A DNA stretch of 64,000 nucleotides, taken from positions 124,001 through 188,000 of the forward strand of contig JAMLIO010000006.1 of NCBI GenBank assembly GCA_023954155.1, written 5' to 3'. The position numbers and the translations under genes were made by a program. The stretch is from Pseudobdellovibrionaceae bacterium. GTDB taxonomy: Bacteria > Bdellovibrionota > Bdellovibrionia > Bdellovibrionales > UBA1609. Under the pieces are notes generated by a model, which did no database searches, was not told the DNA's origin, and saw nothing but the letters and a program-made list of their open reading frames with translations. Shown here one piece after another: positions 25,717-34,707 of this stretch (the stretch's first letter is position 1; each line of letters begins with the position of its first letter).

Positions 25717-26185
25717 TGCCCAACGCCAAGATTGTAAATTGATCTTAGACTTTATCACTCAGCTTGCGATTTATGAAAAACTTGAACATGAAGTGAGCGC
25801 CACAGTAGAAGCCTTACAAAATACACTTTTTGGCGAAAAACCACATGCGGAAGTGGTGATTTTGGAAGAGCAACAACGCCCCGTAGGTTTTGCTTTATTT
25901 TTTCATAACTATTCTACCTTTTTAGCCCAACCAGGATTGTATCTGGAGGACCTTTTTGTGCTTCCAGAATATCGAGGCAAGGGGTACGGTACACTTCTGT
26001 TGAGCTTTCTTGCCGACCTGGCCGTTCAACGCGATTGTGGGCGCTTTGAATGGTCCGTTTTAGATTGGAATACTCCTGCTCTACGTGTCTATGAACGTTT
26101 AGGAGCCCTACCTATGAGCGAATGGACCTCACAGCGTCTAACTGGTGAGGCTTTGCAAAAGCTAGCGGAATCCTACAGAAAATAA
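25688..26185 (+). CDS. GNAT N-acetyltransferase, diamine/spermidine type
   Basis: A 165-residue acetyltransferase of the spermidine/spermine N1-acetyltransferase-like group. LYLEDLFVLPEYRGKGYG is the acetyl-CoA loop, and FEWSVLDWNTPALRVYERLG is the characteristic C-terminal block. The substrate is likely a polyamine or a lysine analogue such as thialysine. The cytosolic enzyme is encoded alone, divergent from the small lipoprotein and yggS. Confidence 0.85.
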   Translation: MTASKVQIRFAQRQDCKLILDFITQLAIYEKLEHEVSATVEALQNTLFGEKPHAEVVILEEQQRPVGFALFFHNYSTFLAQPGLYLEDLFVLPEYRGKGYGTLLLSFLADLAVQRDCGRFEWSVLDWNTPALRVYERLGALPMSEWTSQRLTGEALQKLAESYRK

Positions 26186-26386
26186 AATTTATGACGGCGG
26201 CCAAGAGCTGATTAACGTCACAGAGTTTGTCAAAATTACCTGACCTTTTTGGTCCCTTGGATTGTAATTTCTTTTTACCCCACTAACTCCCTGATACGGC
26301 TTGGAAAATCTTAATATTTTGGTGTTGTCAATTTCTCGGTTTGTAGCACGAATTTCGCTGTAATTCTGGTACTCGGGAGGCGAGAT

Positions 26387-27025
26387 ATGAACACCACAAA
26401 AAGGAACAGCATGTTTTATGCTTTAATTCTAACAGCGTCTTTTTTATTAAGTCCTGTTGCCTATGCGGGAACAGATGGCGCAGGACTTGTGCTTTTTACG
26501 GCAATACAAAGAAGCAAAGTGAAACAACCCTCAAAACTTACTTTTGCTTGCGAGACAGGACGCGGTAAACATGAGCTGTATGCGTTTGATTTTTACGCTC
26601 ATTCACCCCACAGCCCTTTTGGTACGGCAAAGATTGACGAAAAGGGCTTAACCTGTGACCCCATCACTCTACAGACTTTTATTACAAGACATTCCACATC
26701 CTGTTTAGACAGACAAGTGCATTGGGCACATGAACAGATTCAAAAAACTTTAAGTGCCTTACCTAAAGACGGCCCTTATAGAGTGAAAATGTCAGTGCAC
26801 AGTCAAATTGGTGATACTCATTGGAGTAACGATTGGGGTTCTTATTTGGTTGGACTTTTTAGTTTTGTCAGCGAGAGTCACGCCAATGAAGTAGAATGTG
26901 ATTTAAAGATCAGCCTAGAATTGCACGAACGCACTGAAGATCATAATTTTATCGTACTTGATAAAATCAGTTACTCATTCAACTCACCTACGTCGCTTAC
27001 AGCTCCAGAACAAGATCAGGATTAA
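26387..27025 (+). CDS. Exported protein of unknown function
   Basis: 212 residues with signal peptide SMFYALILTASFLLSPVAYA. The mature region has five cysteines (FACETG, LTCDP, TSCLDR, VECDLK) and beta-rich sequence. I do not recognise a family. The start follows GGAGGCGAG. It lies between the acetyltransferase and EEP genes on the same strand, each separated by more than 130 bases, so it is probably transcribed alone. Confidence 0.65.
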   Translation: MNTTKRNSMFYALILTASFLLSPVAYAGTDGAGLVLFTAIQRSKVKQPSKLTFACETGRGKHELYAFDFYAHSPHSPFGTAKIDEKGLTCDPITLQTFITRHSTSCLDRQVHWAHEQIQKTLSALPKDGPYRVKMSVHSQIGDTHWSNDWGSYLVGLFSFVSESHANEVECDLKISLELHERTEDHNFIVLDKISYSFNSPTSLTAPEQDQD

Positions 27026-27164
27026 AATAACTTTAATTACAAAGCCATTTCCATGGCCCTGATACAAAAAAAGAGACCTATGGCGAAGGTTTATAATATA
27101 AAACACTCATGTCATTGGATCAAAAAGTCTTGCACTATAGCGTTGTCCTCTCTATTTTAAATCC

Positions 27165-27941
27165 ATGAGTAAGCTCACACTAACCTCTTTTAATATTCGT
27201 TGCTTTGGTTTTAATGGTGATTACTTCGCGCCCGCAAAGTCCGAATTGCGCGTTCCCTTTCTGAAAAAATTTGTGTTTGATCACTTTTCCAATACTGATG
27301 TTTTTATTCTACAAGAGATCATGGACCCTAGTTTACTTCCAAATCTTCTCCCTCAAGGATTTAAGTTTTACACTTATGAACACACTTACCCACGACACAT
27401 GTATATTGCTCTTTGTTGTCGTCAAGGGCTAGACTTTGTGGAAACACAAATCATCCCCGATACAGCTATTGACAGCACCTCATCAAGACCCGCATTTTAT
27501 GGAGTGCTCACCCAAGGAAAAACACCTCTAGCTCAGATCGTTGGTGTGCATCTTAAATCCGATTACAACAACACAGACAATCGCATTAAGCAGGCTCTTG
27601 CCATCTGTGAATTTTTAAACCAAAAGCAAGACCCATTACCTGTAGTCCTTGCTGGGGACTTTAACAGCCATCTCAATTCCAAAACCAAAAAGAACCGTGA
27701 TGACCTGTTTTATCTGAATGATCTTTTCGAAAAACAAGGACTAAAACGTGCAGAGCTTTTTGACTTTACTTACATCACGTCCTTTGAGCGTGCCCATCTG
27801 GATCATATTTGGACCTCGGCTCAAATTCTAGAAACTCGCACCTATAATTATACATCTTATGCCCCTGCAGCAGAGGCATTAAAAAAATATTTTGATGAAA
27901 TTTCAGATCACTTGCCTGTCTCTGCAACTCTGGCTTTATAA
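27165..27941 (+). CDS. Endonuclease/exonuclease/phosphatase family protein
   Basis: A 258-residue EEP-fold metal-dependent hydrolase. LTSFNIRCFGFNG holds the metal-binding Asn. ILQEIMD holds the Glu. VVLAGDFNSH and the final SDHLPV hold the Asp, Asn and His pair of the active site. It has no signal peptide, so it is cytosolic. The fold acts on DNA, RNA or inositol phosphates and the sequence does not decide which. Confidence 0.85.
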   Translation: MSKLTLTSFNIRCFGFNGDYFAPAKSELRVPFLKKFVFDHFSNTDVFILQEIMDPSLLPNLLPQGFKFYTYEHTYPRHMYIALCCRQGLDFVETQIIPDTAIDSTSSRPAFYGVLTQGKTPLAQIVGVHLKSDYNNTDNRIKQALAICEFLNQKQDPLPVVLAGDFNSHLNSKTKKNRDDLFYLNDLFEKQGLKRAELFDFTYITSFERAHLDHIWTSAQILETRTYNYTSYAPAAEALKKYFDEISDHLPVSATLAL

Positions 27942-28016
27942 ACGAATCGACCACAAATCCGTCAAATGCTCATCAGCATCTGGTCCCAAATTTCTTTCTA
28001 TAAAATACAAGAACGC

Positions 28017-29858
28017 TTATTTTAAATACTCACCCATACGATATAGGATTTTAGGTAATTTTGATTTTCTGCTGTCCGTAAAACCCTTAGCCTTGGCAAT
28101 CACATCATACTTCAGGTCACGAAACTCAACCTTATAAGAACTATGTGATTTAATACCAAAAACCACGAAGCCTTCTGCATCCAAATAAGCACAATCACTC
28201 CAGCTACAAGCTATAATATCCCTAGGGGAATCATCAAATAAAGACTGGCCATGAGAGTAGTCCTTTGAGGGACTGTTCACTCCTAAAAAGGGCATGAGAG
28301 TGGGAATCAGATCATGATGGGACGTAATATGTGTATATTCCTGTGGCTTTTTACCAGGGATATACACCAACATTGGAACCTGCACTTGATATGGTGTAAA
28401 CGCGTTAGCATGGCCAATATGACCATTCTCCAAAAACTCTTCTCCGTGGTCACCCGTGATCACTATAATTGTATTCTTCAAAACATTCTGTTTTTCTAAC
28501 GTTTCTAGCAGTCTGCCTATAAGAACATCTATATAGTATAAGCTGTTATGGTAACAATTTTTAATCTCTAATTTAATCTCCTCGTCACTAAGGGACATAT
28601 AGCTCACTTGATCCACTATGGGTTCAAATTTCACATGATCATCTGGAAACGAATAAGGCGCATGGGTGCTGTCCAATAAACTATATACAAAGAAAGGCTT
28701 CTTTTCAGAAATAGAGAAATTTGTCAGATCCTCTAAGGCCTCTGCATTTTTAATATGCGCAGGTGCTATGCCATACTCGTCTTTTACATGTTCGAGCATA
28801 TTTACAAAGAGTGTTTTTCTGAATTCAGGAAAGGTCTGCGGAGACGGCGAATACACTTGCATTTGGTAATTAAGCTCTTGCAAGCGATCTAAGAAAACAG
28901 GAGATCGATTCTTTCTTAAAAACTGATCCCAATAAGAAGAGTAGATGCCATAAAACAAAGAAAACACCCCGTTACGCGTTCCATTTCCACCACTATAATG
29001 CAGAGTAAAGTTTTGTGATTTTTTAGCAAAATCAAACAAATGAGGTGTGATTTCTGGAGTGAATGACTGCGCCCTAAAGCTGTCTATCACTAAAAATATA
29101 AAATTATATTGCGTATCTGTTTTTTTAAATTTTAAATCTTTGAGAGGGTAATGCAGTTCCGATTTAACTTGTTCCACAACTTCCATATCAGGCGTAGGTA
29201 AATAGCCAAACACCTTCTTGAATGTTCTTTTTACCGTTAAAGGTTGATAACCTGGCACCACATTATAAACCTTGGTGATTTCATATATATCGTACAAATC
29301 CCCATAAGCATAAAGACTGGAACCCACTAGATATAAACCTAAAAGTCCACTACATAGGAGTTTTGTCCTGAGCAAAGGGATAGATAATTTTCTTTGGCAA
29401 AAAATATAAAGCAGATATTGAGCTACAGTAAAGCTCAGTGCAATAAAAATGATAATATAAATATCCCACGTTTTAATCCCTAAGGACTCCCATCCTCCTG
29501 GTGTGATTAAGACATTCCAAACCAATGAATTAAAATGAAATTTCAAAAAATAATATATCTGTGTATCTGCAAACAAAAAAAGTCCCAAGACAGAGTACAC
29601 CAGAGGCATCACCAAATTTTGTAGCGGTTTCGGCAAGAAACCAAACGCCAGATAAATCAGAGAATAGATGACCCCAATCTGAACAACCAAACTTACGGTG
29701 ATATAAGTCAGAGAAAAAATGCCTGTATAGGGCGTGCTTGCAAAGTAAAGCAGAGAAATTAAACTACCAATAAGAATATTAAATAATAAAAAATGGGTAT
29801 TTTTTAAACCCCAAAAATTACTTTTAAAAAAATCCACTACTGCTGCAAGCACTTCCAA
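28017..29858 (-). CDS. Inner-membrane sulfatase-fold protein, PbgA/YejM or LTA-synthase-like
   Basis: 613 residues with about five N-terminal membrane segments (residues 1-190) and a large periplasmic domain of the alkaline phosphatase/sulfatase fold. FLVIDSFRAQ, GGNGTRNGVFSLFYG, SLLDSTHAPYSF, VITGDHGEEF and HIGHANAFTP are family positions. In the first, Asp is followed by Ser rather than the usual metal-binding pattern. In NGTRNG, Thr sits where the catalytic Thr or Ser is expected. It may transfer lipid head groups or, like PbgA, control lipopolysaccharide. No partner gene is near. Confidence 0.8.
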   Translation of the reverse strand: MEVLAAVVDFFKSNFWGLKNTHFLLFNILIGSLISLLYFASTPYTGIFSLTYITVSLVVQIGVIYSLIYLAFGFLPKPLQNLVMPLVYSVLGLFLFADTQIYYFLKFHFNSLVWNVLITPGGWESLGIKTWDIYIIIFIALSFTVAQYLLYIFCQRKLSIPLLRTKLLCSGLLGLYLVGSSLYAYGDLYDIYEITKVYNVVPGYQPLTVKRTFKKVFGYLPTPDMEVVEQVKSELHYPLKDLKFKKTDTQYNFIFLVIDSFRAQSFTPEITPHLFDFAKKSQNFTLHYSGGNGTRNGVFSLFYGIYSSYWDQFLRKNRSPVFLDRLQELNYQMQVYSPSPQTFPEFRKTLFVNMLEHVKDEYGIAPAHIKNAEALEDLTNFSISEKKPFFVYSLLDSTHAPYSFPDDHVKFEPIVDQVSYMSLSDEEIKLEIKNCYHNSLYYIDVLIGRLLETLEKQNVLKNTIIVITGDHGEEFLENGHIGHANAFTPYQVQVPMLVYIPGKKPQEYTHITSHHDLIPTLMPFLGVNSPSKDYSHGQSLFDDSPRDIIACSWSDCAYLDAEGFVVFGIKSHSSYKVEFRDLKYDVIAKAKGFTDSRKSKLPKILYRMGEYLK

Positions 29859-29975
29859 CCTCTGATGACTGCCTACGAATTGAATACGTATCCTAAAAAA
29901 CGATATTCATTCCGATTCAGATGGGAAGTCAAATAAATATATATACCTTTCTTATTTGTAATAAATGCCGAAACT

Positions 29976-30093
29976 TCCCCTCACGCCTTACCCCACCAGA
30001 GGGGAATAAAACATGTCCTTTCAAGCCTTATCCAGTCAGAGGAGTTAAATCATTCCCTCTCAAGCCTTATCCAGCCAGAGGGTATAGAACATG
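29976..30093. repeat. Three tandem 39-40-bp repeats
   Basis: Units at 29976-30015, 30016-30054 and 30055-30093 share GCCTTA-CC--CAGAGG with only local changes, and each can fold through CCCTC and GAGGG. They occupy part of the 450-base gap between the sulfatase-fold gene and the next gene. The plus-strand frame makes a 13-residue repeat, but I see no real gene there. Confidence 0.88.
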
Positions 30094-30308
30094 TCTTTTA
30101 AACATCTTATTTTCAATTAGGGTCAAAATGCGCAAATGGGCGTAATATTAAAGAATAGAGGCTTTGGGCGTCTTGGTTTGCTCCTTGTGGATTGACCTCT
30201 AAAATGATTATTACTTAGAATAAGGAGGGTTCATTCTATCTGTTTTGCAACTGTGTCCAAATGAACCCAATTAAACTCAACTCATTCTCTTTTTAGCAAG
30301 GAGTTTTT

Positions 30309-30776
30309 ATGTTTAAATCCTCACTAACAATTCTTGTGGCTTTTTTACTACTCGCAAATTGCACCTCCTACCATAAAGGGATCGCCTCCTATGAAGAAGT
30401 GTACTCAGCCAACGACCCTTCCACGTTTGAGTTTTCACATTTTAAATACTTCGGAAGCAACAATGTGCTCATCATCAATGAAGATAGAAGAATCAAAAGA
30501 GACCTAGCCGAACTGTGCAGTGATTTTGAAATGAGTTGCATTCGTTACAATTTAGATATCGAATCTGAAAAAGCTACAAGTCAGATGGATGACATCCTAA
30601 AGCAGATTTATAAGTACAAAGGGGAAACCTTTTTGTTGGTTTCCGATCATGCCGACATCACTTCAGCCATTGTCGCCAAATATGCTAAGTTAAGATATAA
30701 AGACCAAAACTATGAAAAAATCTTTAAGACCTTTAAAGCCGAAAATGTCGACGCTTTACTGCCACTCGTTAAATAG
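30309..30776 (+). CDS. Small lipoprotein of unknown function
   Basis: 155 residues with a signal peptide and lipobox LLANC (Cys18). The rest is charged and of mixed helix and strand, with two cysteines (ELCSDFEMSC). The segment VLIINEDRRIKRDLAELC followed by FLLVSDHADITSAIV hints at a Rossmann-like beta-alpha pattern. I cannot name the family. Its stop is 3 bases from the convergent cytochrome gene's stop. Confidence 0.7.
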   Translation: MFKSSLTILVAFLLLANCTSYHKGIASYEEVYSANDPSTFEFSHFKYFGSNNVLIINEDRRIKRDLAELCSDFEMSCIRYNLDIESEKATSQMDDILKQIYKYKGETFLLVSDHADITSAIVAKYAKLRYKDQNYEKIFKTFKAENVDALLPLVK

Positions 30777-30779
30777 AAC

Positions 30780-31139
30780 TTAAGGAAGGATCTGCAAAAT
30801 CCAGTTATACAGAATGTCTCTTTCGTTTGCAGGAATGGTACCGATGGTGGGCATGGTTTTGGGACCCATGGGACCTAAGCTGTTTTGAATTCTATAGTAA
30901 AGCGGCGAAGCCTCTGGGTCACCTGGTATGATATATCCCTCATCCACAAACCAGTCTTCACTAGCTAAAGCCCAACCTACATGATGACACATATTACATC
31001 TGTTTGCGATCACACGATTAGCAGCCTCAAACATTTCGCTACCATCGGGTGCCAAACCATCTCCTGCACTGGAGTTCTCAGTTTGCAGACACCCACTCGA
31101 TAAAGCTACACAGAAAAAAATCAAAATGTACTTCATCAT
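30780..31139 (-). CDS. Small c-type cytochrome lipoprotein
   Basis: About 119 residues with lipobox LSSGC (Cys17) and one haem-binding motif CNMCH at 48-52. MPTIGTI carries a candidate Met for the sixth haem ligand. The protein should sit in the periplasm, anchored to a membrane, and carry electrons. The ATG at 31139 has AAGG seven bases upstream. Other CxxCH proteins are encoded at 31859 and 37157. Confidence 0.75.
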   Translation of the reverse strand: MMKYILIFFCVALSSGCLQTENSSAGDGLAPDGSEMFEAANRVIANRCNMCHHVGWALASEDWFVDEGYIIPGDPEASPLYYRIQNSLGPMGPKTMPTIGTIPANERDILYNWILQILP

Positions 31140-31254
31140 CAATTAACCTTTTACCCTATAATCGCCATACTTTTTATTTTACAATAAAACTATGATTTAG
31201 TCTAAAATACTGAATCTACAGTTTTTTGATCCCAACCTTTGTCTCTTTTTAAGA

Positions 31255-31797
31255 CTATTTGGATTTACTTCCTTTCCTTGCATCCACAGCCGCCCGTGCT
31301 TTTGGCATTGGAACTTGCTCAACGGGAACTGTCACTCTCACAGTCACTTCATCTTTAACTCCCACACCCATGTACTTCACATCTTTAATACCCAAAGAAG
31401 CTAAATTCATTGTAAAACTAGATGTTAAAAACTTTCCCTTAGTGGTGTATGTGGTGTTGATCTGATGTTGCTTTCCCATCAAAGAGATCACGGCCTTGGC
31501 TTTTCCATCCGTGCCTTTGGCTTTCACCAGCTTGGCTGTTGGAAATTTATCCGTCAGCAGTCTCTGTTTCAAATGTTTATCTCGCAATGCAATTCCTGTC
31601 TTCAAACTGTTCAGATCCACAACAACTTGATTAGAAATGACAACGTTGCCGCGCTGTTTAACCAAACCTTTCGCAGTGCCTTTCGCTTTGAAACTTCCTG
31701 CAGGACTCAGTTGTACATCAACTTCCACACCAGCACTTGCGTTTGCAATGTGTGAAACAAAAAGAACACTCACAAGCACAGTAAGAAAATGACTCAT
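31255..31797 (-). CDS. YceI-family periplasmic lipocalin-like protein
   Basis: A 180-residue protein with a signal peptide (LTVLVSVLFVSHIANA). The mature part shows the YceI pattern: GSFKAKGTAKGL, VVDLNSLKTGIALRDKHLKQR, LLTDKFPTAKLV and FTMNLASLGIKD. YceI proteins form a beta barrel that binds isoprenoid or quinone-type lipids. It is divergent from the CxxCH/barrel gene with 61 bases between starts, which hints at joint regulation in a redox setting. Confidence 0.85.
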   Translation of the reverse strand: MSHFLTVLVSVLFVSHIANASAGVEVDVQLSPAGSFKAKGTAKGLVKQRGNVVISNQVVVDLNSLKTGIALRDKHLKQRLLTDKFPTAKLVKAKGTDGKAKAVISLMGKQHQINTTYTTKGKFLTSSFTMNLASLGIKDVKYMGVGVKDEVTVRVTVPVEQVPMPKARAAVDARKGSKSK

Positions 31798-31858
31798 AAT
31801 TAGCTCCTGATTTTAGCCAGATAAACATTTGTCACACAGGTAAAATTTTAGCTATGAT

Positions 31859-33022
31859 ATGTGTTATATGTCACGCCTTCTGTTTTTTTTTGGACTTCTT
31901 ATACCATTGCCCACTTGGGCTTATCCGCAATTCATCGGATACAAGTATTCCTCGTGCATCACATGTCACTACAACAGCCAAGGTAATGGACCCATCAATG
32001 ATTATGGACGCGCTCTATGGGCGACAGAGATCGCAGGACGCATGGGTGCAGAAAACAAGACAGACGATCAGCTCGGAGAAGCCTCTGGAGTTTTGGGAAA
32101 GAAAAATCTACCTTATTGGATCAGACCTGGATTTAAGCTAAGACAGCTCTGGGCAAATTCAAATCCAGGAACAGACATCTCTACGTCTCGAGAAATTTTA
32201 ATGCAAGCCGAAGGAAGTTTGGCCTTATTCTTAGATCAGAGTCAGAAGTATGCTGTTGTCGGGTCCTTTGGTTATGTGCCCGAGCCCCTTCGTCTTCAAG
32301 GTCGGGGCATGAGTGTTGACACTTGGATTTCAAGAGAACACTACGTCAGAGCCCAAGCCATGGAAGATTTGTGGGTCTATGCAGGCATGACCGACAAGGT
32401 CTATGGCATACGTCATGCCAACCATACAGCCTTTAGTCGGTCCAGAACAGGTTTAGCCCAAAACGACCAAGCTCATGGTGTTGTCGCCCACTATATCAAA
32501 CCCAATTGGGAGTTAGCTGCGAATGCCTTTGTAGGAAATTTATATCAAGATGCTCCTTATCGCCAACAAGGTCTGTCACTTTGGTTTGAATACGAGATCA
32601 AAGAAAATTGGCGGCTGGGAACTTCTATACTTAAATCAAAAAATGATTTTGTAAATAATTTAAGATTAGGATTTATGTCTCGTGTAGGATATGGAAGCGG
32701 TACAGCTGTTTTATTTGAGTCAGGTTTGATTAAAGACAGTCCTACCACAGGCAATGGCTCTAGAACTGGTTATTATGTATATTCCGAAGCACATCAACGA
32801 GTGGCCCGAGGCTACCATGTTTTTGTTACTGGTCAGGCCTACAAAGCTGACATCACAGGCGCTCATTCAGATAGCGTCACTCTGGGATTTGGGCTTCTGG
32901 CTTTCCCAATGCAAAGAGTGGAACTCCGAATTGAAGCCGAGAATTCCCAATCATTTTCTTCTGACCCAGAGATACAAAGGTACTTTTGGAACGCATTAGG
33001 ACAACTTCACATTTCACTTTAG
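31859..33022 (+). CDS. Exported protein with N-terminal CxxCH and C-terminal barrel-like region
   Basis: 387 residues. Signal peptide (LLFFFGLLIPLPTWA) is followed by one haem motif CITCH at 33-37, then a long region of alternating strands with Trp and Tyr rich turns that ends in LGQLHISL, as in outer-membrane barrels. This would attach a haem to the periplasmic plug of an outer-membrane protein, but the fold is a prediction. An ATG at 31868 is a second possible start. It is 9 bases before the next gene, which it may be co-transcribed with. Confidence 0.7.
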   Translation: MCYMSRLLFFFGLLIPLPTWAYPQFIGYKYSSCITCHYNSQGNGPINDYGRALWATEIAGRMGAENKTDDQLGEASGVLGKKNLPYWIRPGFKLRQLWANSNPGTDISTSREILMQAEGSLALFLDQSQKYAVVGSFGYVPEPLRLQGRGMSVDTWISREHYVRAQAMEDLWVYAGMTDKVYGIRHANHTAFSRSRTGLAQNDQAHGVVAHYIKPNWELAANAFVGNLYQDAPYRQQGLSLWFEYEIKENWRLGTSILKSKNDFVNNLRLGFMSRVGYGSGTAVLFESGLIKDSPTTGNGSRTGYYVYSEAHQRVARGYHVFVTGQAYKADITGAHSDSVTLGFGLLAFPMQRVELRIEAENSQSFSSDPEIQRYFWNALGQLHISL

Positions 33023-33031
33023 AGGATAGCA

Positions 33032-33712
33032 GTGAGATTTATTAAAATCATTTTTAGTCTTTTTATCATCACAAGCAGCTATCACTCTGCTGTCTTTGCG
33101 CAGAGTAAAGCTCCAGCACGTGCTCCTAAAAGACCTATTCAGACTAAAGCCGCAGCAAAGCCCGTACCTGAAAAAAGTTTTGCTCAACGTAACTACAAAG
33201 AACTACACTTTGGCCTCAATCTGATCACCAATCGCTTCACCCTAGATGTGGGGGGCTCCAAAGCAGCTATGCGCACACAACTGCAAGGCTTAAGCTTTAC
33301 TTATACCCTATACCGTCCAAGTCAAAATATTATGTGGCTATACAGCTATGGATTTGGCGCGACAGTCGGTGTTGCGAAAGCTTCTCCCGATCCCTTTCAT
33401 GCCCCTTTTGATGGTTATGAGGTGAAAAATAAAACTTGGTTTATGGGGTCTTTCTTGCCTGGCATAGACTTCCGACGCTCTCAACGGGCTCGGGTTGGGA
33501 TTTTTACACCCGTCGTATTTAGAATTTTAGACTTTGGGTATGACGAAAATGTGGCCAAAGTCTTTGATGATGATCCCTTCTCTGTGGGCGTAGGATTTCG
33601 GTATATCAACGCCCTCTCCGTCCGTGATTCTGTTTCTATTTCATTTACTCATCAAATCATCTGGGCGGCTTCAACTTGGGAATTAGTATGGCAACGTCGT
33701 CTTGGTTTATAA
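33032..33712 (+). CDS. Exported protein, probable outer-membrane barrel
   Basis: 226 residues starting with GTG at 33032. Signal peptide IFSLFIITSSYHSAVFA is followed by a Lys/Pro/Ala-rich linker of about 30 residues, then a barrel-like domain (LHFGLNLITNRF, FTYTLYRPS, ISFTHQIIWAAS) ending in WQRRLGL. It follows the CxxCH/barrel gene by 9 bases. The role is unknown. Confidence 0.65.
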   Translation: MRFIKIIFSLFIITSSYHSAVFAQSKAPARAPKRPIQTKAAAKPVPEKSFAQRNYKELHFGLNLITNRFTLDVGGSKAAMRTQLQGLSFTYTLYRPSQNIMWLYSYGFGATVGVAKASPDPFHAPFDGYEVKNKTWFMGSFLPGIDFRRSQRARVGIFTPVVFRILDFGYDENVAKVFDDDPFSVGVGFRYINALSVRDSVSISFTHQIIWAASTWELVWQRRLGL

Positions 33713-33794
33713 ACCTTTGTTCCTGCACCTTTGTGTTCATCAACGCAAAAGCGCAAGGCTTCACTTTACCTATCTATTCAGGAGCCCTTAAGAT

Positions 33795-34694
33795 ATGAAC
33801 TTCTTTTTAAAATTTATCTTGGCGTTTATTTTTATTGTTGGTTCTGGGGCTTTGAACTTCGCTTTGGCCGCACAAGTGGTTGCCGTCAAAGGCAAACAGG
33901 TTTTAGTGAGAGGAAAAAACCTTAAGACCAATGGCCTTTACTATGTGGTAGCCCAAGGTAAAAGGCGTGGTGTCGTGAGAATTAAAAAGGTACAGGGCAC
34001 TAAGGCCCTTGCTGTGCTATTAAAAGGTAACGTGAATAAAGGCCATAGTTTAATTTATAGATCACCAAAACCAAAATCAGCCACACAAGCCAAAGCGCCG
34101 AAAACGCAAAGACCTTCTTCTGCAAAAACAAAACCTAGAACTAAAAAAAGTTCCAGTCTCCCCTCTCCTGGGTTTTACGGGATCGGTGGTGCCTTAGCTT
34201 ATCACCAAAACAAAGCGAGTATAAAATTCAACAACGGTGATTCCGATTCTCTTTCTGGCTCTGGCATTAGCTTTAAGGCTTTTGGTGACTATATGTTTGC
34301 CGAACGCATTCACCTTAGAGGCGAAGTCGGTACGGTTGCTTTTAAATCCAAAGGGGCCGACAAATGCTTTGGCGAACAATGTCGTTTGAATATTAACTAC
34401 TTAGGAGCTACTGTAATGGCTCGCTATATGTTTAATCCCCACAACAGTCTCACTCGTTACTGGGGTGGTGCTGGGGCAAGCTTGGTCTTTCCACTCAGCA
34501 AAGGAAACACCAACGCCGTACAAGTAGACGATGTAGGAAGCACGATGACCTTTCATATTGGCGGCGGCTTAGACTATCAACTTAACGACAAATATTTCAT
34601 CCCCGTCACGGCAGAATATATTTTATTTCCACCTAGTGACGATGTCTCCTCAAACATGATGATGCTTAAGGTGGGTTTTGGAATGCGATTATAG
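33795..34694 (+). CDS. Outer-membrane barrel with basic N-terminal domain
   Basis: 299 residues. A signal peptide (FILAFIFIVGSGALNFALA) precedes a small basic beta domain (VVAVKGKQVLVRGKNL, GVVRIKKVQGTKALAVL) with a lysine-rich linker. From about residue 130 an eight-stranded-type barrel is likely (GFYGIGGALAYHQN, VTAEYILF, MMMLKVGFGMRL). The terminal residue is not Phe. Its cationic linker could touch peptidoglycan or lipopolysaccharide. Confidence 0.68.
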   Translation: MNFFLKFILAFIFIVGSGALNFALAAQVVAVKGKQVLVRGKNLKTNGLYYVVAQGKRRGVVRIKKVQGTKALAVLLKGNVNKGHSLIYRSPKPKSATQAKAPKTQRPSSAKTKPRTKKSSSLPSPGFYGIGGALAYHQNKASIKFNNGDSDSLSGSGISFKAFGDYMFAERIHLRGEVGTVAFKSKGADKCFGEQCRLNINYLGATVMARYMFNPHNSLTRYWGGAGASLVFPLSKGNTNAVQVDDVGSTMTFHIGGGLDYQLNDKYFIPVTAEYILFPPSDDVSSNMMMLKVGFGMRL

Positions 34695-34707
34695 TTATAT
34701 AGAAATC

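Noticed and set aside
29976-30093. CRISPR array
   Set aside because: The repeated units abut directly, differ from each other and have no spacers; no cas gene is present.
29921-30145. Plus-strand frame with a 13-residue repeat
   Set aside because: The repeat follows from a 39-base tandem repeat; there is no good RBS, signal peptide or homologue known to me.
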